Shown here piece by piece: positions 12,405 through 25,823 of a stretch of 64,000 bases of DNA. This stretch comes from Ustulina deusta (taxonomy: Eukaryota > Ascomycota > Sordariomycetes > Xylariales > Xylariaceae). The DNA is taken from NCBI GenBank assembly GCA_023159155.1, contig JAJNNX010000033.1:186001-250000 (forward strand). The letters are read 5' to 3'. The notes beneath the pieces were generated by a model. The model had not been told where the DNA came from. It was given only the letters and a program-made list of their open reading frames with translations, and searched no databases. The position numbers and the translations under genes were made by a program. Each line of letters starts with the position of its first letter. The stretch's first letter is position 1.

Positions 12405-15400
12405 CTCTCAATTCATCAAGTCGCGTCGATTCCAATAAACAAAAGGCATCGGTCGGGAGGAGGATTTCCGACGAGATTGGCAATAGGACAGGACAGGACA
12501 GCATGATGGGATGATGAATGGGACTTATGGGACTTGGGATTATACGGATGTTGCATCGGACTTTTTTTTTTAATTTTTGTTACAAGGAAAAATGAAACAA
12601 GCTACATCGCACGTTCTCGATAACTGCCGATGCCATCGTCCCATAACACACTCTCCGCACATCACGCGCAAGGACGGATTATACATTGTCCATGCAGTAC
12701 CTAGCCTAGGTAGTCGTCTGGTCATGGATTTGCCTGATGTAGTATTGGACTTCTCTCTCAGCCTTGTTGCGACGGGCCTTCATCTCATCTCCGTGCGTGG
12801 GGATACCGACATACCTGTCTACCTATACGACGTACCCCGTACTCCACGTCATTAAGAGACGACCTACCCCAGCTGTTACGGAATACGGAGTAAACTCGAT
12901 CATTGGTGAGTCCTAGACTACCTAGTGGGCTTCCCGATAAGATGCTGGATCTCATTTGCCAGGGACACGACTTACTACGCAGGACTTATTGCACCACAGT
13001 ACATAGCGATCTCGTTATTATAGGTATATGCTAATATAAATGAAGGGACTTGGCAATGGGACTTATTAATATTCGCCACCGAGGACTTGGCTATCTCCAT
13101 GGGTATTTGGAAATGAAGGGACTTGGGTCTTTTCTCGAGCCGAGATAGGGATCAGGGAACTTTTTGATATGGGACCGTGTGGTGTAAGTGGTTTGGAAAT
13201 TCCCAGGATTGGGGGCCACGCACTTAACGCGGAGTTGCTGATGTACATAGTGCACACAGTAGGACTTGTGCCTCTTCACATGCTCTGCTTCTGCCTTGGC
13301 TGGCAATTCCCTGCATGTCGATGAACGGCGCAGCAAGTGTCTGGGGAAGGAAGAGGCTCTGAGACACGTTCCCACTACGCGCTACCCAAGCCCTACAGAT
13401 ACGCCTTTCTACAGCAGGCGGTCTACTCCTGCATTCGAATAGCCTATGTACGGAACTTTTAGCGTGGTCGGCGTAACGCTATCTGGAGTGCCATGCTGTG
13501 ACACCTGCCTCGTTTGTTATGTTCCTGCGACGGTGAGCTCTGCAGAAGTGTGCAAAATGCCGGCACTCATGTTTCCAAGCATGTCTATCTACTCACGGGC
13601 CCCGAAAGCGAGATATGAGAAAGGGGCCAAGAGACGCGCTCTTGGTCATTGATCTGCCTCGGCTAGGTCTACCAGAGACTGCGATGCATATTACGTATCG
13701 TGTAGATGGCACTCGTCTGACGCTCGTCTGATGTTGGTTTCCGTCATACTCCGTCGTGTGGTTTGGGGAGATCCCTGGCTCTGGGCGTGAGTCAGAGACA
13801 CGATGTTCTCCATGAGAAACAGTCTCAGATCACCCAACCATTTCGCCAGCTTCGGCACCGTGGTTATCCTGTAGGGGAGCGCTCTTGTAGGACTTTAGGA
13901 CCCATGGCTACGGTAAACGCATCTCAGCGTCGATCGTAGACCGCATTCATCTGCCTCTCTCGAAGAGCCCGGGGAGCATGTCCCGTGACAAGCTCTTGCC
14001 TCAACTCTGGTGAATAATCAGGCTTACAAGTTAGGGAGAACCGGCATGAACCGGCGATAACTGTGGGCGTGTTGTTAGCATCCCAGCGTGGAACAGGCGC
14101 ATCTGATAAGGAGCCATGAGGGACAGAGATTAAATAATCACCATATCTAGCTCGAACTTATTCGTGGTTATCGCGTCTCTAATGGCTTAGAAGACGGCTA
14201 GCTATCGCATTCTGGAGAGAGAATATGCTACCCATCGATCTTGGTCTAGATTTACGACCCCAGGCAGAGCCTCTTCTCCACGAGAACCCCATATCGCCGA
14301 TGCATAGGCGGATATCGGCGACTCTCGCCGAGAGACGTGTGAAGTCTCATGTGCCCAGCGTTGCATTTCCGGTCGCACCGCTCGTCTTGCCTCGTTTCCG
14401 TCCAGGAAAAGCAACGCAATCAATCAGAGCCGGAGTCCGGAATGCCTAAGCGCCATAGGAGGTTCTAATCCAAGAGTAGTGTAGGCGATGCGGCCACATA
14501 GACCGCCTTTCTCGGCAAGTCCAGCTTCTGGAACGGATAACGGCTGCAGGCGAGAAGGTTTCTAGTGCCTATCACCAAATCAGATCACCCATGTGGGATG
14601 GATACCGATAGTACGGGCCATACAACACTTTCGGTTTGCCGTGCTTCTGCTTTTTCTTTTTCCTATACTACCAAAGTTCAGCTGACAAGTTGGTGGAGTC
14701 TATATCTCTATGCGGAGTCTTCATTATCGCACCAAGCATCCAGATTCAGCTTTTTGTTAGGGTCGCGCATGTGTACATACATGGTATGCTACCCAAATCT
14801 GTTCCTCTACGCATAGAGCAAGTATGCATAGATATTCTGTATTATCAAGCGACGAGGAGTATACGTGCGGGTCGAACGAGGTAGGGTACCATTATTCATC
14901 GACGGCGGCGTCCGTCGAGATGCGTTGCAACTCTGCCTCGATCACCCATCTATCTGTCTATCTACACTAGCCACCTTCAATTTACCCACATACACACGCA
15001 CTTCATATTTGCCCAACTATATAACCGTCTAACTGGCACCTCATGCTCGCTGCTCCCATAATTAGATCGACAATATAGCGGTATAGCGAAAGACGCGCTC
15101 GGTGCCGAAAGTCGTGCGGCACAGGGCACAGGCAGGAAGAGGTGTGATATCAATGATAGGTTGGATCATGAGGGTAGCATTGCCCAAAAGCTCAAACCCA
15201 AACAGATTTACTATAATTGGGACGAATTTAGGGGGTCCTTTCTTGGCTTTCTTTCTCCCCCGTATTTTCTTCCTTGGATGTAGCTAGGCCAGCCTAGTGG
15301 TATTTTATTTTATTTTTAATTTAATTTTTTCGGTCTCGGCCTGCGTTATAATAGAGCTATTATCGTTGTCAGTGTCTATCTACGTGTACAGCGTCCAAGT

Positions 15401-18400
15401 GTATATATTCTCTCAGCTTTCTATATCACACAAAACCCACATGGATATCTAGTGTAGTCTACCTGGTAGTGTACAGAAAGCCCCCCGATGGTGGCGCGTG
15501 ACGTTATGTGCTACTGCAAGTAATATGGCGCAATGATGGTGTGGCAGATTTCCTTTATAGTGGTCACAGACCCGGTCTTTAGGTTAGGGCCAGCCAATGT
15601 CTCGTCTCATAGGCAAAGAATCCGTCCCGTGTGGATGTATAGGGAGTCCAACAGAAACAAAAAGCATGATCTTCAAAGTCCCATTCGCCCAAAATTGTCA
15701 AGTCGCCGAGGATGTCCAGGGTCTCGGCTGGCCCACGCCAGCGCCTCTCTATTAATGAATCAGGTCGCACCTATAGTAGACTCGTTGTATATATGTATTT
15801 CGGGTAACCTCTTGATCCTATGTTCTTCTACCTAGTCGGCGCCGAACTCTCGAAGGGATACCTAGTGTAGTTGGGGCAGCGGTGACATGCCTGAAGGAAT
15901 CTCGCAGTGCCATGCTATAATCCTAGACTGTCCTGAAGTAATAGGTGGGACTTTGAGCAATCGATGCGACCGTAACGTATCACTACAGGGAGATACCAAG
16001 AGCTGAGCGAAACGGGCGCTTTATCAGCTGTTCAACCCCAAGGCCTGGGCACAGTAGCGAATAAGCCGTTGTTCTCCCGATCTAAAGTCGCAAATAGCCA
16101 TACTAGGCTGTATTGATGGGTGGAGCCGTCGTCGTCGTCGCCGTTCGCTTCTAGAATCTAGACGAATGTGCGCATCATGGCTCGCTCAGCTACCGTTCTG
16201 CATTCTCGAGAACACCCTACGTAAGTGCTGGAAATCCGCCTTCTCGTTGTCACGATAATTGCCTCATGTCTGCGGATGCAGTGCCCTAGCGGCGCATGGC
16301 AGGCACACAAAGCGAGACAGATGCCAAACCGTAAAAAGCCATCGTCCCATCTACGTATCTACGTATCTACTGCGGCAGGGCTACTAAGTAGGTCTATCCC
16401 GTGCATGTATCTCGCGCGCCCGAGTAGTGTCGGTAGCCCCCAGGAAATAATTAGCTTCCAATGGGAATTCCAGTAAATACATGCCTTTTCCCTGCGATCT
16501 CCTTCCCACTGTCGGCGATGCCAAAGGGCTGGCTGTTCTGGTGTGGTACTTACTCTACCTACCGTGCTACGCAAAGTGCATGTGTGTTCGCCCAGGTCTC
16601 TTCAATGCCCTCCTTGCCTTTCAGCTGGGCCAAGCGATGCGACGTGGTCGTTTATCCTTTCACCACCACCGCCACCATCACTACCACCACCCACCACCCT
16701 CGTCACCTCGTCCCATTCATCGCGTCCGTCTCAAGAAGGGAACTCCCGAGGACGCGCGAAGACGGACGAGCAAGTAGGTAGGAGAACGCGAGATCACACG
16801 AGTTGATGTTCACGCGGGAAAAGGACCCGAGCTCTCTCCATATCTGTGGCCGAGCTCATTAGTATGATATATGTAGGCAACCTTCACGAATACCGATCCT
16901 CAAAGGGGAAGCATGGTCCGAGACTTTTGCCTAGGTTTGGCCCTAGGCATTCTTAATTCAGCATGAGTGTAGGTGCCATATGTATCCATTCGTGCGGGTG
17001 TAAGTGGGGTGCCATGTGGTTCTCTTGGTCGCGTTTCTTTTTCCTGCTTTTCTGTTTTTCCTTTTTCTTTTTTTTTTCTTGTCCCGATAGGGTGACATCT
17101 CCGGGTGGATGGGGAGAAGGGGGGGTAGTATACCTAGTGTAGGCAGTATCTAAGTCGCGACACACGTCCCCTGATATTGACCGAAATAGAAGTATGGAGA
17201 GACAAAAAAAACCCCCCAAGATGAAGCGGTGTGACTTGAATGTAACCGTGGATAGATAGTAGATGATAGGAGCTAAGCAACATCGATATTGTTGCTATAC
17301 AGGTCTTTGCAGGGACTCCAAAATCTGAAGGGCCCTCCTCTAGCCGAAGTTCAGGCGTATACCGAGGGGCAAGGGATCTCGAACAGCATACGTGTCGAAT
17401 GATGCGCCGTGGGAGTTAGTGACACCATCCGGTCCTATGAGCGGCATAGAAAGGCGCAATCATTCAGGTAATACATCGCTAAGAGGGTTATCCAACAGAA
17501 CATCACCATTGTTTAGTGGACATCTGCGGTTGGCTGTGAAAATAGAGCTATTATTTGTGAATCTGGATGAGGGAAGGACAGCACCATTTGTCAACTCTCC
17601 CACCATCAGCGGAGATCGAACAGCCCAATACCATTAGAGAACTGGAACCTAAGGCAGAAGGCAATGTAGAGGATTAAATCTAAAACCCCACGGCGATCTA
17701 CCTATCTAGAGCGCGGCGCAAATCTGTCAGAGCCTCGGTGGGAATGTGCTGAGTCTACGTAGTCAGGTAGCCTAATCTAGGGATTTTGATATCGAAAGCG
17801 CCTTAGGCTTCTAGTAGGATTCCACGCATACACTATGGAGGTGTGGTTAGAAGATATACCCGAGATAGTTTACGGCGTTTTACAACGACAGACATACCTA
17901 CATGAAGTAGGTCTTGGGGGCCGGCGCAGGTAGCGGGACATGCGATGCAAGGCTTAGGCTTGCCCCTCGTCTTGTCACCCACGAGGCAAACGAAGAGGCA
18001 GCAGCGATGTTTGCGTATCGCCTTGCTCTACCGCCACGGATTCTCTGGCACCCTTCGGCTTCCCTCACTCACCTCCGCAGGCACTTCTCAACGGTCATTA
18101 TGCATGAATTTCCCGAAACTAGAGGATTCCTAGCCATCCCACGCAGTCTGACAATGCGCAAAGAAAATATAGATAATTAATAAATAAAAAGTCCGGATAT
18201 AAGTCGTTAACAGACAGCCTTGTCCCGTAACCGAGTGTGCCTAATGTACGCCTCGGGAAAACGGGCAGGAGATCACGATCATGTGGTATATTTCAACGAG
18301 TAAGAAGCCATATTCCCTCCTGGGACTACCATAGGGAAGCAGAGTGACTACCATTAAGCAGGCTTTCGGGTTGGAGCAAGGAGGTGGTTGATGAGTAACT

Positions 18401-21400
18401 CGGCCGTGAGTCTCCGTGCCAAACCGCTCATCAATCATAACAGTCCTGTGAATGGCGATGTGTTCCCCAAGTGGCATGCGCCAATCCTTGCCACCAAATA
18501 GTACACCGCATACCGCAGTCACTAGGTATAGCTTGCACAAGAAGAAGAGAATGGGCTCAAGGAGAAGCACAGTTGTCGATTGTTGAGCAAGCGTGTAACT
18601 CGAGTTCGCATCGGCAGGGATACTTGGGTGTATGTGATCCGTAATCAAATGAACGGGAGTCTCGGGCGTGGTTTAAGACGTAATTAGTCCGTTCTGGGCA
18701 CACTTTCTCGGAAGCTCGGGCTGTCTAGTCTAGCTGAAGGATTCATGCTCCATCTTCTGTAACGACCCATCATTACCACAAGAAGAAACTTGAGGAGCTG
18801 TTCATTTTCATTTTTGTTCCATTATACACTAGGGCAATGAGCAGACCGAGTCCCATAAACCCATCGGAACCGAAGTCTACCCCTAAAGCTAGAAGAGGGC
18901 AGGGATAGGTAGATGGGAACAATGGTGATGAATGATGATGAGAGTGCATTGATGAAGGATGCGACACATGGCTCAGCATGGGTCTCGTGTAGCAGTGGCA
19001 ACCCACCGTTTATGTGCAGGACCTTTTGCAATGTCACCTTGGTACATTGCATGTTGCTCTGAGATCCGTCAATGTTACGTACGAAAGTATCCAAGTCTTG
19101 TTTGCCATCGCAGGTCTACTCGGCCGGCGAATCCAAATATGCTGTTCACAGACTGCCTGAACAAGTTAATTGAAATATTGTCCCTCGATCCCAACGTGTT
19201 CACTAGGTCCACGGATCCCGGCAGGCAGCTCTTGATTAAGTTCTTACCTAATACGGCAGTATTGCTCAACATGGACCACTGCTGATCGCCCGTTGATGGA
19301 CAAGTTCCAGAAAGGCAGGTCAAACTCGAAGCGCTACAGGAGTGTATTTGGTAGGCGAGCCTCCAGTATCCATCTCTCGAAGGACATTTTGGCGATATTG
19401 CCAGGGTCATGATGAGCCTGACCATTGATAAAATTGGGTGATCTCCTTCCCTTGCTTTGACCGAATGTCTCCGTGACAAAAGTTCCCTATGAGATATCTG
19501 CAGACACAAGTCTCGCAGCACGCTTCTCGAGGTTATTCCGTTCTGGCAACACCACTATAGAGTGCACTAGCGTACCGGCCAATTTTGTCTATAGACAAGG
19601 TAGCGTTTCAATTTAGTCACGCTACCATATTTCTTGGCGGGAAGCTGAAAGCTGCTGCCTGCCGGCCGCTCCTCCAATAGGTATCAAGTGTTCTTCCACT
19701 AGCTAAGGCTCGGCTCCACGAAATGAGGACCGAATAACGCGATGTGGAGTACAACCCCTGCTGGGACAAGAGGTTCTCGAACGCTTTGGAGCTCTGTACC
19801 CAGGAATGATGCAGTGGCTTGGACAGGGATGGCAACAGGTATCGTTGTGATGGGGAAACAGACAGGCATCTATTTCTGCTGTATTCGATGCTACTAGTAT
19901 TACAGATCATAGTGTCCTTCCTAAGACAGAAAGATGAAAGGGGGGCATAAAGCATGCGAAACGACTAAAACGGCCTCATTCGACTCGCACAGGCCTACCC
20001 GAACACTATGCTGGAGAAGTCAAGGCCAGTTCGTATACGAAGTCGCGATTCCACTCTTGCCTGCATCGACGGACGCACTACGAGACCGCCCATGTGATTC
20101 TACCAATGTGGCGTGGGGGCGCCTTATCGGAGGAATGTATTGCAGCAGCTTGTGTTTAGGCGGGTTTGGAATTGTGACTTGCTGCGTCACAAGTACTGGC
20201 ACAGTGTTCGTTCTGGGGAAAGAGAACTTGCCTCTGCTGTGTTCCGTGGAGCGACGCAGTGAGGAGGTTCGCAGCTATGCAGCCTTGCGGCTCGCATCTT
20301 GATCATGTGTCCATGACTGCTTGTTTCTGCGATTTCTAACCCGCTTATTAAGTTGTTCTGCGACTAGCTCACAATGCCAAATCCGGTCCGAGATGCCGCA
20401 CATTTCGTTAATAATAATCCGTCTTGTCGATTTTGTTAGTCTACCTTCAACCACTGAATAGTGCTTAGCCTTATATTTGAACCTATAACTTTGCTCGCTT
20501 ATAAGTTTCGCATGTTGAAATGATGTTCGTGTCGGAATGAGGACATGCCGCCGAACCTTCAACAAGACCGATAAACGCCCCTGAAGCGGTTCTCGGTCCT
20601 CCAAGGCCTCTGTTCTATAGTATACGATACAAGTATACCTATACCATGCCAGGGAAACTAGCCCACTGATCGTTAATGTCGCGCGCTCCTTGATTGATGA
20701 TGGGCTCTTATCGTACGAGACCTGTTGCACAGTTGAGGGCTTCACTGGGGAAGGATGTGATCCGAGGCTCCCGAGAATCAATTTAGCGCCAATCTATGCT
20801 GGCTACATTACCTCCCACGGTTGCCATATTCCCGGGGATCTGGGGAGCTGATCGGCAGTTGGTGCCAGGTCTTGCGTGCATGTAAGCATCAGGGCATTGT
20901 ACCTCGTGGCACGCCAAAGTCTCGATACAACCTACGTATCGATTATCTATAGATACTCTTGTATGTGCACATGTAAACGAGCCTTGCAATACAAGCTGAT
21001 TGGTTCGTTGGTTCGCCTGTTTGAGATATGAATACCAACATCTCATGATTAACACGCCTTGGAAGCTTCGAGTGTTGGTAAATTTGTTTTGCTGCGGTCG
21101 CTTATTACGTGTTGCTAATCCTCCTCCTGGATACCGCGGAAATGTACGTGTCGCGGGGGTCGCTCTAGAATCCATAGTCATCCTGTAGCTAAAAACGAAG
21201 GGGTATACGAGAAATAGACACCAATTTCTATTATGTAGAGAATGCTACACTGATTACTTCTGTAGTAGATGAACGCCGCCGGGTTCCCTATGGTGTCGGC
21301 AATATACTAAATGGGCCATGTTCTAGAAATGTAGGAATTTAGTTGTCAGGTAATTTTAGAAGACGTGTGCAAACATTTGCCGCAGGAAAAGTTCAAAGAA

Positions 21401-22300
21401 ATCTCTAGCGATAAAATTGCTTATTGGGTTAGGAGAAACGTCGAGTGTGCTGCTTCTGACTATAGGGGTGTGGAAATGTACCGTATTTCGTGTACGAGGA
21501 CTGCGACGAGCATATCTGCCGCAGGAGTTTGGCCTGATCGGGATCGGTACCAGCTAAAAGTTCATATCGGCTCTCGGTCTACGATATGAGGGCGAAATTG
21601 AGCATGATGGGCTGTAAACAACTGGTGATAACAAGGTCCGCGCCGTAATGTGCTAAATTTGGCCGAGCGGTACTCTTGATGTTGACCAGTGAGGAAGAAC
21701 AGTTAGCAGTAGGAGGAAAACCGAGTCCGATATAGATCGGGATCGCGGTTAGTACGGCACGACTAAGAGCGGTCTAGTGATAATTACGCATTCTGCCGTC
21801 GTCAAATGCCGCGTCTTCATTGTAATGTGCGGAGTATCACCGCTATCTAGCCAAGATATCGTGTGCCTACTATATGGAGCAGCCCGAAGCGACAAGAGGC
21901 ACGATCCCTCATGCCGGCCTCTCCAGCGTACGCGGTAGAGCGGCATGGTGACGATGTCCTAGCCCGAGAAGCCCATAGTTCAACTATGATAAAGGCGGTA
22001 TGCATCAAGGCCCGGTGATGCAGTTTTGCGGATCTTGCATGAGCTTCTAGATATCTGTTGGCAGACTTGCAAGATTGATTCTGACGGCTCGTAATGCAGG
22101 AAGACGGCCGGCGCCGCAGCGGATGCAGCCTGTACTGTACAGTAGATCAAGCAGCAGTTAGTTTTGTCAGGCAACGGAGTCGTTGCACATGTGGAGGGCA
22201 CGAAAGACGCAGCTCATGCGTGGCTAGCGAGCAAGCCTCATCTGCATCACGCACCATTGATCGTGACGCATCGACAAGAGACGAATAGTGATGGTCGCCT
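12405..22300. other. Gene desert, part 2
   Basis: No supported gene. Open frames of 60-168 codons occur on both strands, but the longer ones that I checked (minus strand 18241-18648, 19075-19521 and 20275-20781) start at GTG or TTG and show no recognisable domain. The stretch holds a (GTC)n run at 16128-16140, a CAC-rich stretch at about 16662-16700 and a pyrimidine tract at about 17037-17080. Confidence 0.5.
16128..16140. repeat. (GTC)n microsatellite
   Basis: Four GTC units with flanking near-matches, in non-coding DNA. Confidence 0.7.
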
Positions 22301-24250
22301 TATGACGATGCACCTGAAGCTAAAGGGAAGCTGCATATAGTCTCACAGGCACAGAAAGGGCAGTGGAGGCAGGGTGTGAAGGGTTGGCGCATGGGGACGT
22401 GCGAAAGAAGGTGAAGAAGGCTAGCTGCTATCTGCACCAGGGGAGAGGTGGAAAAGGTGACGGCGATGGGTGCTTCTACTGGAGTACGAGGTGGGGCATG
22501 GGGGGGAGGTATCCACAGCGTCGACCGCCAGTCCCTCATACAAGATGCGGGCAACAGTGAGAAATATCCCTGTAAAGAGCGGTGGCCTCGGGGTCCTTCC
22601 TGCTGTGCTTCGCCGCTAAAGAAAGCTTGTCCGTGCCCCAGTCAGGGCCAGTCCCGGCTCCTTTGCCTCTGGTTGGTCAACTTCGTCTCCCACGGGCGAC
22701 CCACCGACCGGCCGCTGGCGACATCTCATCATGCAATCTCCATCCCATCAACCCATGCCGCTCTGCCTGGCAGTTTCCTGCAGCCCTTCTTTTTTGGTTT
22801 CACAGCAGTGTACGTACCTTTAGGTAGTACGGTTGCCATGTGCTATAAGCCCCCATTGGAGTGAAGAACGAGCTCAAGTTATGACCAATGAGACAACTCC
22901 ATCATTAAGACAGGACAGTACTTATCTATCCCAACACAGCGACTTCAGTCAGGGTTTCACAGTGCCGGTCATTTGGGCCAGCAGCACAGTGTGTGTCGAG
23001 CACGTGCGAGAGGTCGATACCTAGTCTGGCTTCGGTCAGTTAGAGGTTAAGTGACCAGTACATCTATTTTTGAGAGAAGTAGACATGTCATCCGTACCTT
23101 TTACCCCGCGTCTATCTATCTATATGCTGCGTAATATTCGTAGAAAAGTATCTGCACCATTCCTCACAGTACAGGCTGTAGCTAATCCATTGAGAGACCC
23201 TGAAGGAAACACATGCGCACTAATAGCAGAGCCTCTCTGCCAAGATTCAAACACAACCCCAGATTATGCCCAGATAAAGTAGCCCTTTGCTGTGAATTGA
23301 TTGATTAAATGCTTTATCATTACCTAGAGACCTATCGAAGTTACGAGTCTGGTGGTTAGAGCATAGCAAAGGAGAAGTGCGAAATTTGAATCCGTGCAAT
23401 AGTGTACATGGTAGGCTTTAGCAGATACAATCACGATACTGTACCCACACTAGACACCCAGTTGTCAAGCCACCGTATCAGTTCTGTTGAAGCCTTTGGT
23501 ACAGGACGAGTATCGTGGGGGCTGACGGGTCTTTTGTTACTGCATCTCCATGGTCGGGAAAGTAAGGCATAGCGCGGCAAGGCAAAAAGGTTGATGCTAC
23601 AATAATGTAACTATCCTATGCCTATCCTTCGGCGTGAGTTGCTGGCGTTTTAATCGAGGCAAGAGTGTGCGAGGTATTGACGTCGTGATTTCAGTTTGCC
23701 CATCCTAGTGTGGCTGCGAAACGTCCGATCTCTCGGGGTGAGCATAGGGAGGATTAGTTGTAGCCCATGCACTGTCCATGTATGATGAATTAAGAATTCT
23801 CGAATGTGTGAAGCGATCTCGCATTGAATTAAGAGAGATGGCGTCTAGTTACCGGGATTTGTCATGGGTTATGTGCCAACAACTCCTTGGTTCATATGAG
23901 CCAATCTGATTGGCTCCGCCATCAATCACCATTGCAGAAAGCCATTGCATTGACGGCAACTCGCATTCTTGGGTCTTGTTCTTGGGCGCTGCAATTGCGC
24001 CACATAGGCAGTCGGCTGGTAATAACACGTGAACAATGCCAAGCCTTATGATTTCTGGGAAATCTCGGGATGCGGAGTTTGCGGCCACCTCCAGATTTAA
24101 CCTGGTCATGTGTTGTTTTAGATGCCTATCCCCGTAAAATTGACTCACTGAGTCACTCACGGTTGGGCGGTGGCACGGTGAATGCACATATGAGTTGGCG
24201 ACGTGACCTGTGACGCTTGGTGATGGCGAAAAATTCAGTCGACGGCGATG

Positions 24251-24298
24251 CAGAACCCGTACCAGAACCCGTAACAAAACCCGTACCAAAACCCGTAC
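24251..24298. repeat. 12-bp minisatellite, four units
   Basis: Four tandem copies of the consensus CARAACCCGTAM. Because the unit is a multiple of three, the frames crossing it stay open and read as a Pro-Val-Pro repeat. I see no other support for a gene there. Confidence 0.85.
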
Positions 24299-25589
24299 CT
24301 ACCACGCATGGTGTGATCGCTTGTGTGTGCGTCTTGGCTGCCATCGAAACTACCTATACTCCAGATCTGTATATCAGATATATACATGGTATGATGTATA
24401 CTGGAAGGGACAGTGTGTATACAGTGCATGTTACGGTACTCAGTACTGCCGATGTGTGTTGCTAGTACTATGTAAGTATACCCGGTTGATGAACGCAATG
24501 TTCTTATTATTCGTGGGTAATGGCATTGGCAATCTTGAAGACAAGACACTTCTCTAGTTCAGCCCTATCAGCCCCCCTATGACGCATCTAGTCACGGCAA
24601 CCCCGAAGAGGCGGGCGTGCGGGCGCTTGCTCCAAGCCCAATGCCCCGTTTGGAAATGAAACTCATTTTCGGGTACGGCAATACAGCTTGCGCTAGCACA
24701 CCCTATCACGCTAGGTGCTGGAGCTGAAGTATGCCTTTCTAGAAACCCATGTTGTACGACACAGGACTGAGAGCACAGGTTGAAAGGCGTGTGCCAGACA
24801 GGGAGGTGTCAATGCGTCGGGATTTCATCCACACCTTTACGGGCTCTGTTCCATCTGCACAGTGATTAGCAGACCGCCAGAAGGTCAAGATGGCGCCACT
24901 AGGCGGGGGGGCAAGGGGGTGGTAAATGTCATTTTTGGCAACTAACAGGTGTTTATTCACAACGGTAGCGCACGAATGGATCCCCAGAGGCGTCCAAGAG
25001 GCAACAGATTGCGATCCCGCTACCACCTTAGGAGCACTCCACAACTAACGTGTTTCGGTATTAACGGCCTGTAGGGGTTTGATTTCTTTTCCCGATGGGG
25101 CCGCGTGGACCTTCTCGGAACGAGATGGCATGACCAAGCAATACCTACTGCACAGCGTAATAATTGAAGCTCGAAGCCCTACCAGTACTGCACTATGTCG
25201 AGCCGAGTGTGAAATGACCAGTGGGGCAATTTGATTGTGTCGATGGGATGTTGCAAAGCACACCTGCCTGCAGTAAATTCTTTTCCAACACAGTTGGGAT
25301 TGGGTACTGTGTGCATGGAAGAATGATATTGTCTTGGCAATACGCTTTGGGTAGGTGCCAGTGAGCTACCTATGTCATTTCAGCCCTATAGAAAATCATG
25401 CGCGCAGTGTACAAAACAGCATCAGCCGAAATGAAGACTAAAGAAGCGAAGCTTATACGACTGCAATCAAAGGACTGGATAGATTAAGTATTCAGGAAAT
25501 CATTTTAGATAACGATGGGTATCTGATATAACGCTGCTCACGAGTCACCTGGCAGGATTCTCATCTTCTTCGACGGCGGATGGTATTCC

Positions 25590-25823
25590 ATGGCCTGGCC
25601 GGTGTACACTGTCTGCCTCTTGCGGCCCGCGCATCTAGTAGGCTGGGTACCTCAAAATGGACGGGCTAGTGCGTACGTAAACCCCTTATTTTCCGCATAT
25701 GAACTCTGCCGGTGTCCTGTCAGCGAGAAAAGACATATTTTCGTCGAATGTCAGCAGGTGGCCCAGGGTCGTGAGACGGGATGTTCTCTTGGCACGAACC
25801 CAAGCCAAAGGGACGGTAACTGA
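25590..25823 (+). pseudogene. Possible retroelement tail relic with a Cys-His motif
   Basis: The frame contains CRCPVSEKRHIFVEC, a C-x-C-x6-H-x4-C arrangement close to the C-terminal Cys-His motif (about C-x-C-x7-H-x4-C) seen downstream of RNase H in Tad-like LINE elements of fungi. No reverse transcriptase or RNase H core is visible nearby, so if real it is a short degraded fragment. Chance resemblance is possible. Confidence 0.2.

Noticed and set aside
13431..13447. 16-base string shared with about 29090-29105 (CATTCGAATAGCCTAT)
   Set aside because: One shared 16-mer is expected by chance in a window of this size, and the flanks do not match.
18241..18648. 135-codon minus-strand frame with a hydrophobic segment
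   Set aside because: It starts at TTG, and one hydrophobic stretch alone is not evidence of a gene.
19075..19521. 148-codon minus-strand frame with several Cys residues
   Set aside because: I considered a small secreted protein, but it begins with GTG, has no signal peptide and its Cys spacing fits no family I know.
20275..20781. 168-codon minus-strand frame in the desert
   Set aside because: It begins with TTG, matches no family, and shows no supporting splice or composition signal.
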